The translations under genes were made by a program, and so were the position numbers. Below the pieces are notes generated by a model that was given only the letters and a program-made list of their open reading frames with translations, made no database searches and was not told where the DNA came from. Below, one piece after another: positions 9,975-17,485 of a stretch of DNA of 64,000 bases (its first letter is position 1; every line of letters begins with the position of its first letter). The stretch comes from Pelomonas sp047654805 (GTDB lineage Bacteria > Pseudomonadota > Gammaproteobacteria > Burkholderiales > Burkholderiaceae_C), in the NCBI RefSeq assembly GCF_047654805.1, contig NZ_JASGIV010000001.1:1426001-1490000 (forward strand). Direction: 5' to 3'.

Positions 9975-12484
9975 GGAGTTTCCTTGGCGTTGTCGTTGTT
10001 CAAGGCGGGAAGCTGGCTGCTGCGGCCAGGGCGACCGCGGCTGTCGAAGGCGGTCACGTGCACGGGGCCGTGGCTCACGATGGGGCCGGCGACTAGCGGG
10101 CTGGCGGCGGTGGGGGCGCTGCCGTCCGTCGTGTATCGCAGCGGCTGGCCAGCCCAGGGGTAGTTGACGAGAACGCGGCCGCTGTCCCGTGGGTCGCGCA
10201 TCAGGCCAGGCGGCGCGATGCGGTAGAGCAGGTCGGGGCGTTCGGCGTCCAGCCGTGGCAGCACCTGCGTGCCGGCCTGGGCCAGGAAGCGCGCCAGGTC
10301 GGCGCGGTAGAGCGCAGGGGCCTTGGCCGGTGAGGCGGTGGCCCAGGGCGGGTTGGCACTCCAGGCGCGCTCGGCCATGGCCAGCAGGCGCGGCATCAGC
10401 ATGTAGTCGGCGCGCGTGGCGTTTTGCACTGTCTCGGTGAACAGCGTTGCCTCGAGGCCGAGCACGTTGCGTCGGCCTGCCGATGTGAGCCGCTCAAGCT
10501 TGGCCTGCGAGGCAACTGCTCCCTGGCGCGCCGGGTCCAGCGGCACGTAGCCGAAGACCTCGTCCAGATCGACCAGGGCCGCCCAGTCGTGCCCCGGCTC
10601 GGCGGGATCCCGCAAGTGGGCCATGTCGAAGTAGAGATGGCGAGCGGAGGCGAGCACCGTCGGGTAGCCGGCGTTGGCCAGGCGTAGGCCGAGGTCCTCG
10701 GCACCGGTCGTCGTGTTCCAGACGTAGAGCGAGACACCGCGCCCAGCCAGCCCCGGGTCGGGCTTTCCGGCCCGCATGCCCATCTCTTCCCAGCCGGCCA
10801 GCAGAACGCCGTGGGAAGCGACGAGGCGCTGGATGCGGTCGAAGAAATGGCTCCACAGCGCTGGCGCGTCCTTCAGGCCCTCGCGCTGCATCAGTGCGAG
10901 ACTGGCAGGCGACTGTTGCCAGGCGCCGGCTGGTACCTCGTCGCCGCCCAGGTGTAGGCGGCGCAGCGGCACGCCGGCTTCGCGATAGAGGCCGATGACT
11001 TCACCGACGACGGTGTCGATGAAGCGGTACGTGGATGGCAGGCCCGGATCCATGAGGTTGTCGTCGTACTGCTGCGCGGACTGGTAGCGCGAGCGGTCGG
11101 CGGGGTCGCGCAGCCGGTAGGCGTCGGCTGCCTGCGGATCGCTGGCGGCCAGCCGAGCGTGGCGTGCCTCCATGGCGACAACGGCGGCGCGCGCGTGCCC
11201 GGGCAGGTCGAACTCTGGAATCACGGTGATGCCGAGGTCCGCCGCCTGGCGCAACAGCGCGATGAACTCGGCACGGCTGTAGTGGCCGCTGCCTGGAGGC
11301 GTGCCTGCCTTCGGCCCTGAGGCATAGGCCGGTGGCAGCATCGCCAGCGGGTCGGCGGAGAGCCCGCGCTTTGCGCCGACGGCGGTCAGTTCGGGCAGTG
11401 CCGCGATCTCCAGCCGCCAGCCCTCGTCGTCGGACAGGTGCAGGTGCAATGTGTTGAGCTTGAGTCGTGCCATCAGCTCAAGCACGCGGCCGACTTCTTG
11501 CACCGTCATGAAGGAGCGCGCCACGTCCAGCAGCAGGCCGCGGTAGGCGAAGCGAGGTGCATCCACGAGGTGCAGCGCCGGCAGCGCGAGGCTGGGTGCC
11601 GGGCTGCCGGTAGGCAGCATCTGGCGCAGCGACTGCAGGCCCAATGCGACGGCAGCAGGTGTCGCACCACGCAGCGTCGCCCCCTGCGGCGTGATGCGCA
11701 GCTCGTAGGCCTCGGGACTGCTCTGGCCGCGAACGCGGCCGAGTTCCAGCCTGAAGGTTCCGTTCCTCGGCTGGTGCACCAGCACCGCATCGAGCCAGCC
11801 CTGCAGCTGGCGGGCCTGCGAAGCCAACTGCGGCGGCGCGACGACCTGCGGCGCAGCCTGCAGGCGCCACTCGCCCGCCGCACGCTGCCATTGAAGCGGC
11901 TTGGGGAAGACCGGTGGCAGCTCGATCCGGTCCACGGGCTGCATCGTCTCGTAGCGTGCATACAGCGCCCCGGCGTCGACCAATGGCTCTGTGTCCGCGG
12001 GTAGTGCAATGCGCGACCGGTCGATGGGCATGAGCCGCCAGGCCTGCGCTGGAACGGCCGCGTCGGGATGCGCGTCTTCAGCCACGAAGGGGGACTGCGG
12101 CGCCTTGGCGGGCTGCCACAGGATCTCTGGGTGGCGCAGCGTCACGCGCTGTTCGGCGCCGGGTGCGAGCGCTGGGAAGCCTTCGGCGGGCCGTAGGCGG
12201 TAGAGCGTGCCCTTGACCTGTTCAACGCGCATGCCCCCGGGCATGGCCCCCGACTCCAGGCCAGCCAGCACGGTGAAGTACAGCGACCAGCCCTGCACCG
12301 GCAGGGGCGCGGCGCCCGCGTTGCGTAGCGCCAGCACGGCCTGGGTCTGCCCGTCGGGTGCGCCGCTGCTGACGCCCGCGCGCTCCAGCGTCCAGCTCAG
12401 GTCCAGGCGTGGCGGCTCGGCCCGAGCCAAGCCAGCCACGATGACCGCCGCAGCGGCAAAAAGGATGTGCCGCATGTCGGCCAT
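9971..12484 (-). CDS. GH20 beta-N-acetylhexosaminidase (chitobiase type)
   Basis: An 837-residue secreted exo-hexosaminidase that releases N-acetylglucosamine (or GalNAc) from the non-reducing end. A signal peptide (about 1-22, ending GLARA) is followed by an N-terminal CHB_HEX carbohydrate-binding-like domain, a GH20b domain (about 140-300) and the catalytic barrel from about 310, opening FAYRGLLLDVARSFM. The Asp-Glu catalytic pair is in LHLGGDEVPAGAW, and a C-terminal CHB_HEX_C-like tail includes PLRYTTDGSAPT. The ATG at 12484 has a GGAGGAG site about 10 bases upstream; an internal ATG at 12475 is a weaker choice. First gene of the five-gene operon, which depends on the promoter region 12485-12690. 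Confidence 0.93.
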   Translation of the reverse strand: MADMRHILFAAAAVIVAGLARAEPPRLDLSWTLERAGVSSGAPDGQTQAVLALRNAGAAPLPVQGWSLYFTVLAGLESGAMPGGMRVEQVKGTLYRLRPAEGFPALAPGAEQRVTLRHPEILWQPAKAPQSPFVAEDAHPDAAVPAQAWRLMPIDRSRIALPADTEPLVDAGALYARYETMQPVDRIELPPVFPKPLQWQRAAGEWRLQAAPQVVAPPQLASQARQLQGWLDAVLVHQPRNGTFRLELGRVRGQSSPEAYELRITPQGATLRGATPAAVALGLQSLRQMLPTGSPAPSLALPALHLVDAPRFAYRGLLLDVARSFMTVQEVGRVLELMARLKLNTLHLHLSDDEGWRLEIAALPELTAVGAKRGLSADPLAMLPPAYASGPKAGTPPGSGHYSRAEFIALLRQAADLGITVIPEFDLPGHARAAVVAMEARHARLAASDPQAADAYRLRDPADRSRYQSAQQYDDNLMDPGLPSTYRFIDTVVGEVIGLYREAGVPLRRLHLGGDEVPAGAWQQSPASLALMQREGLKDAPALWSHFFDRIQRLVASHGVLLAGWEEMGMRAGKPDPGLAGRGVSLYVWNTTTGAEDLGLRLANAGYPTVLASARHLYFDMAHLRDPAEPGHDWAALVDLDEVFGYVPLDPARQGAVASQAKLERLTSAGRRNVLGLEATLFTETVQNATRADYMLMPRLLAMAERAWSANPPWATASPAKAPALYRADLARFLAQAGTQVLPRLDAERPDLLYRIAPPGLMRDPRDSGRVLVNYPWAGQPLRYTTDGSAPTAASPLVAGPIVSHGPVHVTAFDSRGRPGRSSQLPALNNDNAKETP

Positions 12485-12690
12485 AAACCTCGTCTCCTCC
12501 CGTGTTTGGGTCGACGCGAGGATGCCATGTGCCCCTAGGGGAACCCATGCTTCAGGGCCGGTTCTTCGCCCTTTCCAACCAATCTCCAGGCTGTGTCATG
12601 CAGCGGGAGCTTTTGCAAGGTTTTGCAAGGTAAAACGTCAGGGTTCTCACCCGTATGGCCGGCGCTTCAACAGCGTCCATCGGTCAGTAC
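12485..12690 (-). promoter_or_regulatory. Promoter region of the hexosaminidase operon
   Basis: This 206-base gap separates the GH20 gene from the upstream MFS gene on the same strand. It contains a perfect 10-bp palindrome CCCCTAGGGG at 12532-12541 and two tandem copies of a TTGCAA-centred decamer at 12611-12630. Either could be an operator. No -35/-10 pair stands out strongly enough to call. Confidence 0.5.
12611..12630. repeat. Tandem decamer with two TTGCAA palindromes one helical turn apart
   Basis: The ten bases TTTTGCAAGG occur twice head to tail. Each copy holds the self-complementary hexamer TTGCAA (12613-12618 and 12623-12628), so two identical half-sites lie on the same DNA face, about 130 bases upstream of the hexosaminidase start. 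This spacing is what a dimeric regulator or cooperative pair would use. The binding protein is unknown. Confidence 0.45.
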
Positions 12691-13863
12691 TCAGGCCGCC
12701 GGGGCGGGGAAGCCATGGCGCCTGGCAGAGCCCGCCACCAGAAGTGTTGCCAGCAGCAGCGCCAGCAGCGCAGGTGAGAAGGCCCCTGCACCGAGGTTGT
12801 CCAACAGCACGCCGCCGACGATGCCGCCACCGGCAATTGCCGTGTTCCAGGTTGTGACCAACATGGATTGCGCGACATCCGTGGCGCCATTGGCGGCTCT
12901 GGCCAATGCGGTCTGGAACAAGGTCGCGGCGCCACCAAAAGCAAGTCCCCATGCCCCCACCGCTGCATAGACGGCGTTGGCCTCGGTGCCTGCCAGGCCC
13001 AGCACCATCGCCGAGAGTCCGAACAAGGCCGTGCTCGCCAGCGTCAGCGCGCGCAGATGCTGGTCTATCAGTACACCGATGACCCAGATGCCTAGCAGTG
13101 ATGCGGTACCGAAGACCAGCAACACCAGATCCGTGCGGTCCACCAGGCCGGCCTCAAGCAGGAACGGGGTGATGTACGTGTAGAGAATGTTGTGTGCGAG
13201 GACGAAGGCCATCACCACGAACAGCACTGGGCGAACACCCGGGAGCGTGAACACCCGCAGCAACGGCAGGCGTTCCTCGGCAGCCTGCGCCGCGAAGTCA
13301 GGCACTTTCAGGCGCACCCAGACCATCAGCGCCAGCGCCAGCAGGCTCATGCTGCCAAAGCAAGCGCGCCAACCCACCAGATGGCCCAGGAAGGTGCCGG
13401 CAGGCACGCCCAACGAAAGCGCCAGCGGCGTGCCTGCCATCGCGATGGCGATGGCGCGGCCCTTTTGATGTTCAGGCACCATCCGCGCTGCATAGCCGGC
13501 CAGCAGCGCCCACAGCAAGCCCGCCGAAACGCCCGCCAGGAAGCGTGCCACCATGGTGAGCACATAGCTTGCAGAGAGCGCCGTCACTGTGTTGGCGATG
13601 GTGAAGCCGGCTATGGCGGCAAGCAGCAGCGGCCGGCGGCGAATCCCTCGCGTGGCGACAGTCAGCGGGATGGCGGTGACCAGGGAACCTATTGCATAGA
13701 GCGTGACGGTCTGGCCGACCCATGCTTGCGAGACGCCCAGCCCTTGCGCCATCTGGGGCAGCAAGCCGGCTGGAAGCGCTTCGGTCAGGATGGTGACGAA
13801 GGCCGCCATCGATAGCGCCAGCAGCGAGCCGACAGGCATGCGATCTTTCGCTGCCGAGGTCAT
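12691..13863 (-). CDS. MFS drug/metabolite exporter (DHA1, AraJ/NepI-like)
   Basis: A 390-residue 12-helix major facilitator of the DHA1 group. The first helix carries LSMAAFVTILTEALPAGLLPQM, typical of AraJ/NepI/YdhP exporters, and helix 4-5 has ARFLAGVSAGLLWALLAGYAARM followed by the basic loop of motif A. I chose the ATG at 13863, which overlaps the stop of the beta-lactamase-fold gene (ATGA); the longer open frame upstream is out of context. The pair forms an operon divergent from a LysR regulator, so export of a compound modified by the hydrolase is a reasonable guess. Substrate unknown. Confidence 0.85.
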   Translation of the reverse strand: MTSAAKDRMPVGSLLALSMAAFVTILTEALPAGLLPQMAQGLGVSQAWVGQTVTLYAIGSLVTAIPLTVATRGIRRRPLLLAAIAGFTIANTVTALSASYVLTMVARFLAGVSAGLLWALLAGYAARMVPEHQKGRAIAIAMAGTPLALSLGVPAGTFLGHLVGWRACFGSMSLLALALMVWVRLKVPDFAAQAAEERLPLLRVFTLPGVRPVLFVVMAFVLAHNILYTYITPFLLEAGLVDRTDLVLLVFGTASLLGIWVIGVLIDQHLRALTLASTALFGLSAMVLGLAGTEANAVYAAVGAWGLAFGGAATLFQTALARAANGATDVAQSMLVTTWNTAIAGGGIVGGVLLDNLGAGAFSPALLALLLATLLVAGSARRHGFPAPAA

Positions 13864-15050
13864 CGCCCTGCCTCCAGGGCGGTGTAGACCGCGTCGCGCA
13901 GGTCGGTGACGAAACGCCCCGACATGCCCTCGTACAAGGTGTTGGTGAACGCCACGACGCTGAGCCCTCGCTTGCAATCTACGAACCAGGAGTGCCCGTA
14001 AGCGCCTCCCCAGCGCCAGGTGCCTTCCGATTCAGGCGAAGCAGCCAGCGTCGGGTCGCGCATGACCGAGAACCCCAGCCCGAAGCCGAAACCTGGCACG
14101 TTGGGCAGATCTTGACCGCCCGTCTGGTCTCGGCCCATTTCCGCAATCAACCCGCGGGGCAGAAGCGGACTGTCCTGGCGCAAGGCTTCCAGCAGCCGCA
14201 TGAAGTCCTCAGCCGTTGCCGCCATGCCCGCGCCGCCAGAGGGAAACGCCTTTGGATCGAAGATGCGCTCCGGGCTGTAGACGATCCCGACTGCCCCCTC
14301 AAATGGCGAAACGGTTTCGCCCTCCGTCAATGGGTGCGGTCGGGGGGTGTCGCTCACGTAGGCGGTCGCAACGCGCTGCGCGTCCTGCGCAACAAAGCAT
14401 GTGTCGGCCATGCCGAGCGGGCCGGTCACGAGCTGGCGTACGGCTGACTCCAGTGGCGCGCCGTGGACTTTCTCGATCAGGGCGCCGAGCACGTCGGTTG
14501 CGAGCGAATAGCCCCAGGCTGTTCCCGGCTCATACAGCAATGGCACTGCGGCGATGCGTCGCAGGTTCTCTGCCAAGCTGAGCGTCGATGTATCCATGCC
14601 GTCCGAAACGCCGGCCTGTGCATAGGGACCATCCGCAGCGGTCTCGAAGAAGCGGTAGCCCAACCCGGCCGTGTGGCTGAGCAACTGCCGCACGGTGATC
14701 CGCGCAGCCCGACCATCGGCCGTCCGCGGTCGGAACTCGGGTAGCCAGCAATCGATGCCGTCGTCCAGATTGAGCCGCCCTTGTGCGACCAGCACCAGAG
14801 CCGCTGCCGAGACGATGGGCTTGCTTGCCGATGCCAGGCGGAAGATCGCATCCACGGTCATGGGCCGACGGCTTTCGCGGTCGGCCCAGCCTGCCGCCTG
14901 CCGGTGAATCACTGTGCCGTTGTGGACCACCAGGACCACGGCGCCCACCAGGCGCTGTTCATCCAGCGCCAGTTGAATGGCGGCTTGGATGGGGGCGGAC
15001 AGATGCCCGGATGGGATGCCAGAGGGCGAAGGAAATGCGGGAGTCGTCAT
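13860..15050 (-). CDS. Serine hydrolase of the beta-lactamase/transpeptidase fold (EstB/class C-like)
   Basis: A 396-residue protein without an obvious signal peptide. The SxxK motif is S74-A-S-K77 (RLASASKPIV), the second motif is Tyr-Ser-Leu in GYSLATDVLG, and the C-terminal HSW in GGAYGHSW replaces the usual KTG. These features match family VIII esterases (EstB, LovD-like acyltransferases) more than true beta-lactamases, so an esterase or acyl-transfer role is more likely than antibiotic resistance. It is the first gene of a two-gene operon with the MFS exporter and is transcribed divergently from the LysR gene at 15164, which probably controls it. Confidence 0.88.
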   Translation of the reverse strand: MTTPAFPSPSGIPSGHLSAPIQAAIQLALDEQRLVGAVVLVVHNGTVIHRQAAGWADRESRRPMTVDAIFRLASASKPIVSAAALVLVAQGRLNLDDGIDCWLPEFRPRTADGRAARITVRQLLSHTAGLGYRFFETAADGPYAQAGVSDGMDTSTLSLAENLRRIAAVPLLYEPGTAWGYSLATDVLGALIEKVHGAPLESAVRQLVTGPLGMADTCFVAQDAQRVATAYVSDTPRPHPLTEGETVSPFEGAVGIVYSPERIFDPKAFPSGGAGMAATAEDFMRLLEALRQDSPLLPRGLIAEMGRDQTGGQDLPNVPGFGFGLGFSVMRDPTLAASPESEGTWRWGGAYGHSWFVDCKRGLSVVAFTNTLYEGMSGRFVTDLRDAVYTALEAGR

Positions 15051-15121
15051 AGGGACCTGTTCTCATCAATGAACATGTCCGTCACGATAGGAATCCTCGG
15101 ATTAAAGAAAAAGCCGGGTAG

Positions 15122-15142
15122 AGTTCCGTTTTAAGCGGAACT
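15122..15142. promoter_or_regulatory. LysR-type operator candidate between divergent genes
   Basis: A 7-bp perfect inverted repeat, AGTTCCG and CGGAACT, separated by 7 bases, lies in the 113-base gap between the hydrolase-exporter operon and the LysR gene, 21 bases before the LysR start. Position and AT-rich centre fit a LysR autoregulatory site. Confidence 0.5.
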
Positions 15143-15163
15143 TTTTGTCCGCAATGGAGTCCA

Positions 15164-16084
15164 GTGGAAAGCCTGAATGGCTTCATGGTGTTCGTGCAGG
15201 TTGCCGAGACACGCAGCTTTGTTGCCGCCGGTCGGCTGCTGGGCGTATCTGCGTCCGCCATCGGCAAGAGCGTGGTGCGGCTGGAGGAGAAGCTCGGTGT
15301 GCGCCTGTTCCATCGCAGCACGCGCAGCGTCACGCTGACGGCCGAGGGCACGCTGTTCCTGGCGCGCAGCCGCCGCATCCTGGCCGAGATTGAAGCGGCG
15401 GAGCAGGAGCTGTCACAGGCGAGCGCAACGCCGCGGGGCCGCCTGCGGGTCAGTCTGCCCCTGGTCAGTTCGCTGGTGCTGCCCGTACTCGGCGAGTTCA
15501 TGCGTGAGTACCCGGACATCGAGCTGGACCTGGACTTCACCGACCGCCTGGTCGATGTGATCGAGGAGGGTTTCGATGCCGTGGTCAGGACCGGTGATCC
15601 AACGGACTCGCGCCTGTCGGCGCGCAGGCTTGGCGCCTTCCGATCGATGTTGGTTGCCTCGCCCGACTATCTGGCGCGGCGGGGCACACCCAAGGTGCCT
15701 GCAGACTTGCTGCAGCACGCCTGCCTGCACTACCGGTTTCCCAACAGTGGCAAGCTGGAGGCATGGGCATTGCGCCGTACTGCCGATGTGGCCGAGTTGC
15801 CGCTGCCCACCTCGATGATCTGCAACAACATCGAGACGCGCGTGTGCTTTGCACTGCAGGGTTTGGGGATCGCCTATCTGCCGGAGTTCTCGATCCGGGA
15901 GCCTCTTTCGGACGGACGGTTGGAAGCCGTGCTGGCTGACCACGTGGAACGCACAGGCGTCTTCCACGTCCTCTGGCCCGCCAGCAAGCACCCTTCGCCC
16001 AAAGTCCGTGCCTTCGTCGACTTTCTTTGCGCCCGGGTGTTCCCATCCAGCGATGCAGGGCAGTCAGCCGCGCGCGGCAACTGA
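15164..16084 (+). CDS. LysR-family transcriptional regulator
   Basis: A 306-residue regulator. The N-terminal winged helix (about 1-60) reads SFVAAGRLLGVSASAIGKSV followed by RLEEKLGVRLFHRSTRSV, the standard LysR signature. The effector-binding domain starts about residue 90 (RGRLRVSLPLV) and includes FDAVVRTGDPTDSRLSARRLG, typical of the CrgA/DmlR-like subgroup. The start is GTG at 15164, with GGAG five bases before it; no better ATG fits the domain. Divergent from the beta-lactamase-fold hydrolase and exporter, which it probably regulates in response to a small metabolite. The effector is unknown. Confidence 0.92.
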   Translation: MESLNGFMVFVQVAETRSFVAAGRLLGVSASAIGKSVVRLEEKLGVRLFHRSTRSVTLTAEGTLFLARSRRILAEIEAAEQELSQASATPRGRLRVSLPLVSSLVLPVLGEFMREYPDIELDLDFTDRLVDVIEEGFDAVVRTGDPTDSRLSARRLGAFRSMLVASPDYLARRGTPKVPADLLQHACLHYRFPNSGKLEAWALRRTADVAELPLPTSMICNNIETRVCFALQGLGIAYLPEFSIREPLSDGRLEAVLADHVERTGVFHVLWPASKHPSPKVRAFVDFLCARVFPSSDAGQSAARGN

Positions 16085-16462
16085 CGCGTCACCTTGGTCG
16101 CCTGGCGTGCCAGATGCGAGTTCTTGGCGCCGCGGAGGGTGCTTGGGCTGACGCGAATGCAGTCGGTGCATCCGCACACGTGAGGGTTCGCAAGACGTGC
16201 CGGTCATGATTGGCTGTTTCCGCGTTCGATAGTGGGTCGATGTGGATGGGCGGCCATACCAGCACCAACTGGTACAGGATGCGCTGTCGTCCATGCTGTG
16301 CTGAGGTCGATCCCAGGTTCGGCTAGAGCATGCTGAAGCACGGGCCACGCAAAGCCGCGCCAGCCTCGCGCTGAGCGGCTTGCTCCCAGGCCTCCGCTCA
16401 GTTCGTCAAGGATTGCCCGATTCCATCAAAATTTCTCGAAACTCCATGCGAATTGGTCATTT
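16085..16462. other. Intergenic region without a supported gene
   Basis: These 378 bases between the LysR gene and the Bug-type binding protein carry only short frames lacking recognisable domains or ribosome sites. The last 60 bases are clearly AT-richer than the surroundings and probably hold the promoter of the binding-protein/diguanylate-cyclase pair. No hairpin terminator for the LysR gene was recognised. Confidence 0.4.
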
Positions 16463-17485
16463 ATGATCAATTGCGTGTTGATAAAGACAAGAAATAGAAC
16501 CTGTCGTTGGGGCGCCTTGTGGATGCTGGCCGGTGGTTTGCTGGGCGGCATGCCGGTGGCTGCTGGCGAACTGCTGGTGCCCGCTGTGCCGTCGCCAGTC
16601 AGGCTGTTCGTTCCATTCGTGGCTGGTGGCGAGGCGGACGGTTCTGCTCGCAATCTTGCGCGCAGCGCCGCGCGGACCGCAGGCATCGCAATCGAGATCA
16701 GCTACCTCACGGCCGAGTCGGGGGCAGCAGCAGCTCGCGCCGTCAAGATGGCCGCACCGGACGGCCAGACGCTGCTGCTTGGGCGGGTCGGCAACATTGC
16801 CATCCAGCCGGCGCTTTCGCCGCGCACGGCAGTGCCGGCGAGCGACTTCACCGTGCTTGCCGTGCTTGACGAGGCACCGCTCATCTGTGCCGTTCGCAGT
16901 GGTTCGCCCATGAGGTCCATGCACGAGCTGCTCGCTGCCATCGCCGCGGCGCCGGGGCAGTTGCGCTACAGCACGGCCGGCGCAGGTTCGCTGCAGAGCT
17001 TGGCGGTGCGCTACCTGTTTGCGCTGAACGGCCTGCCGGACGACGCGGCCCGACCGCTGCATGTCGGCCAGGGCTCGCAAGCGACACAGGCGCTGCTCAG
17101 GGGCGAGGCTGACTTCAGCTGCAACAACGCGCGCAGCATCGTGCCGGCCGTGCAGTCCGGCATGTTGCGCGGCCTGATGACGACGGCGCAGGGGAGGTTG
17201 CGCTCGCTGCCGCGTCTGCAAAACGCCAGCGAACTGGGTTGGCGCGACATGCAGCAACTGCAGGGCTGGTCGGCGTTGCTCGGGCCGGCGGGCATGTCGG
17301 CGCAAGCCGTCGGCCATTGGAGGGCAGTCCTCGACAAGGTGGCTGCCGACGCCGAGTGGCAGGCCGGTACCGAGGCCCTGGGCGCGTCGGCCCGGATCTC
17401 TGCCACCCAGGACCCGGCGCAGTTCCTGCGCCAGCAGGCCCAGTTCTACGAGCGCCTCGTGAGCACGCTCGAGGCCCGGCCATGA
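16463..17485 (+). CDS. Bug/TctC-family periplasmic binding protein, orphan, coupled to a diguanylate cyclase
   Basis: A 340-residue tripartite-tricarboxylate-transporter-like receptor. A leader with a basic n-region and the core ALWMLAGGLLGGMPVAAG is followed by a Bug fold. Recognisable parts are VRLFVPFVAGGEADGSARNLA near the start of the mature protein, AAPDGQTLLLG, and LRYSTAGAGSLQSLAVRYL, the loop that usually binds a carboxylate. The ATG at 16463 has no clear ribosome site; a GTG at 16475 would also keep the leader. No TctA/TctB membrane genes accompany it. Its stop overlaps the ATG of a CHASE-PAS-GGDEF protein (ATGA). Inference: it is a ligand-presenting co-receptor for the cyclase. Ligand unknown. 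Confidence 0.85.
   Translation: MINCVLIKTRNRTCRWGALWMLAGGLLGGMPVAAGELLVPAVPSPVRLFVPFVAGGEADGSARNLARSAARTAGIAIEISYLTAESGAAAARAVKMAAPDGQTLLLGRVGNIAIQPALSPRTAVPASDFTVLAVLDEAPLICAVRSGSPMRSMHELLAAIAAAPGQLRYSTAGAGSLQSLAVRYLFALNGLPDDAARPLHVGQGSQATQALLRGEADFSCNNARSIVPAVQSGMLRGLMTTAQGRLRSLPRLQNASELGWRDMQQLQGWSALLGPAGMSAQAVGHWRAVLDKVAADAEWQAGTEALGASARISATQDPAQFLRQQAQFYERLVSTLEARP

Noticed and set aside
13860..15050. Antibiotic-resistance beta-lactamase
   Set aside because: The SxxK motif is present, but HSW replaces KTG and no signal peptide is seen, so an esterase-type enzyme is more likely.
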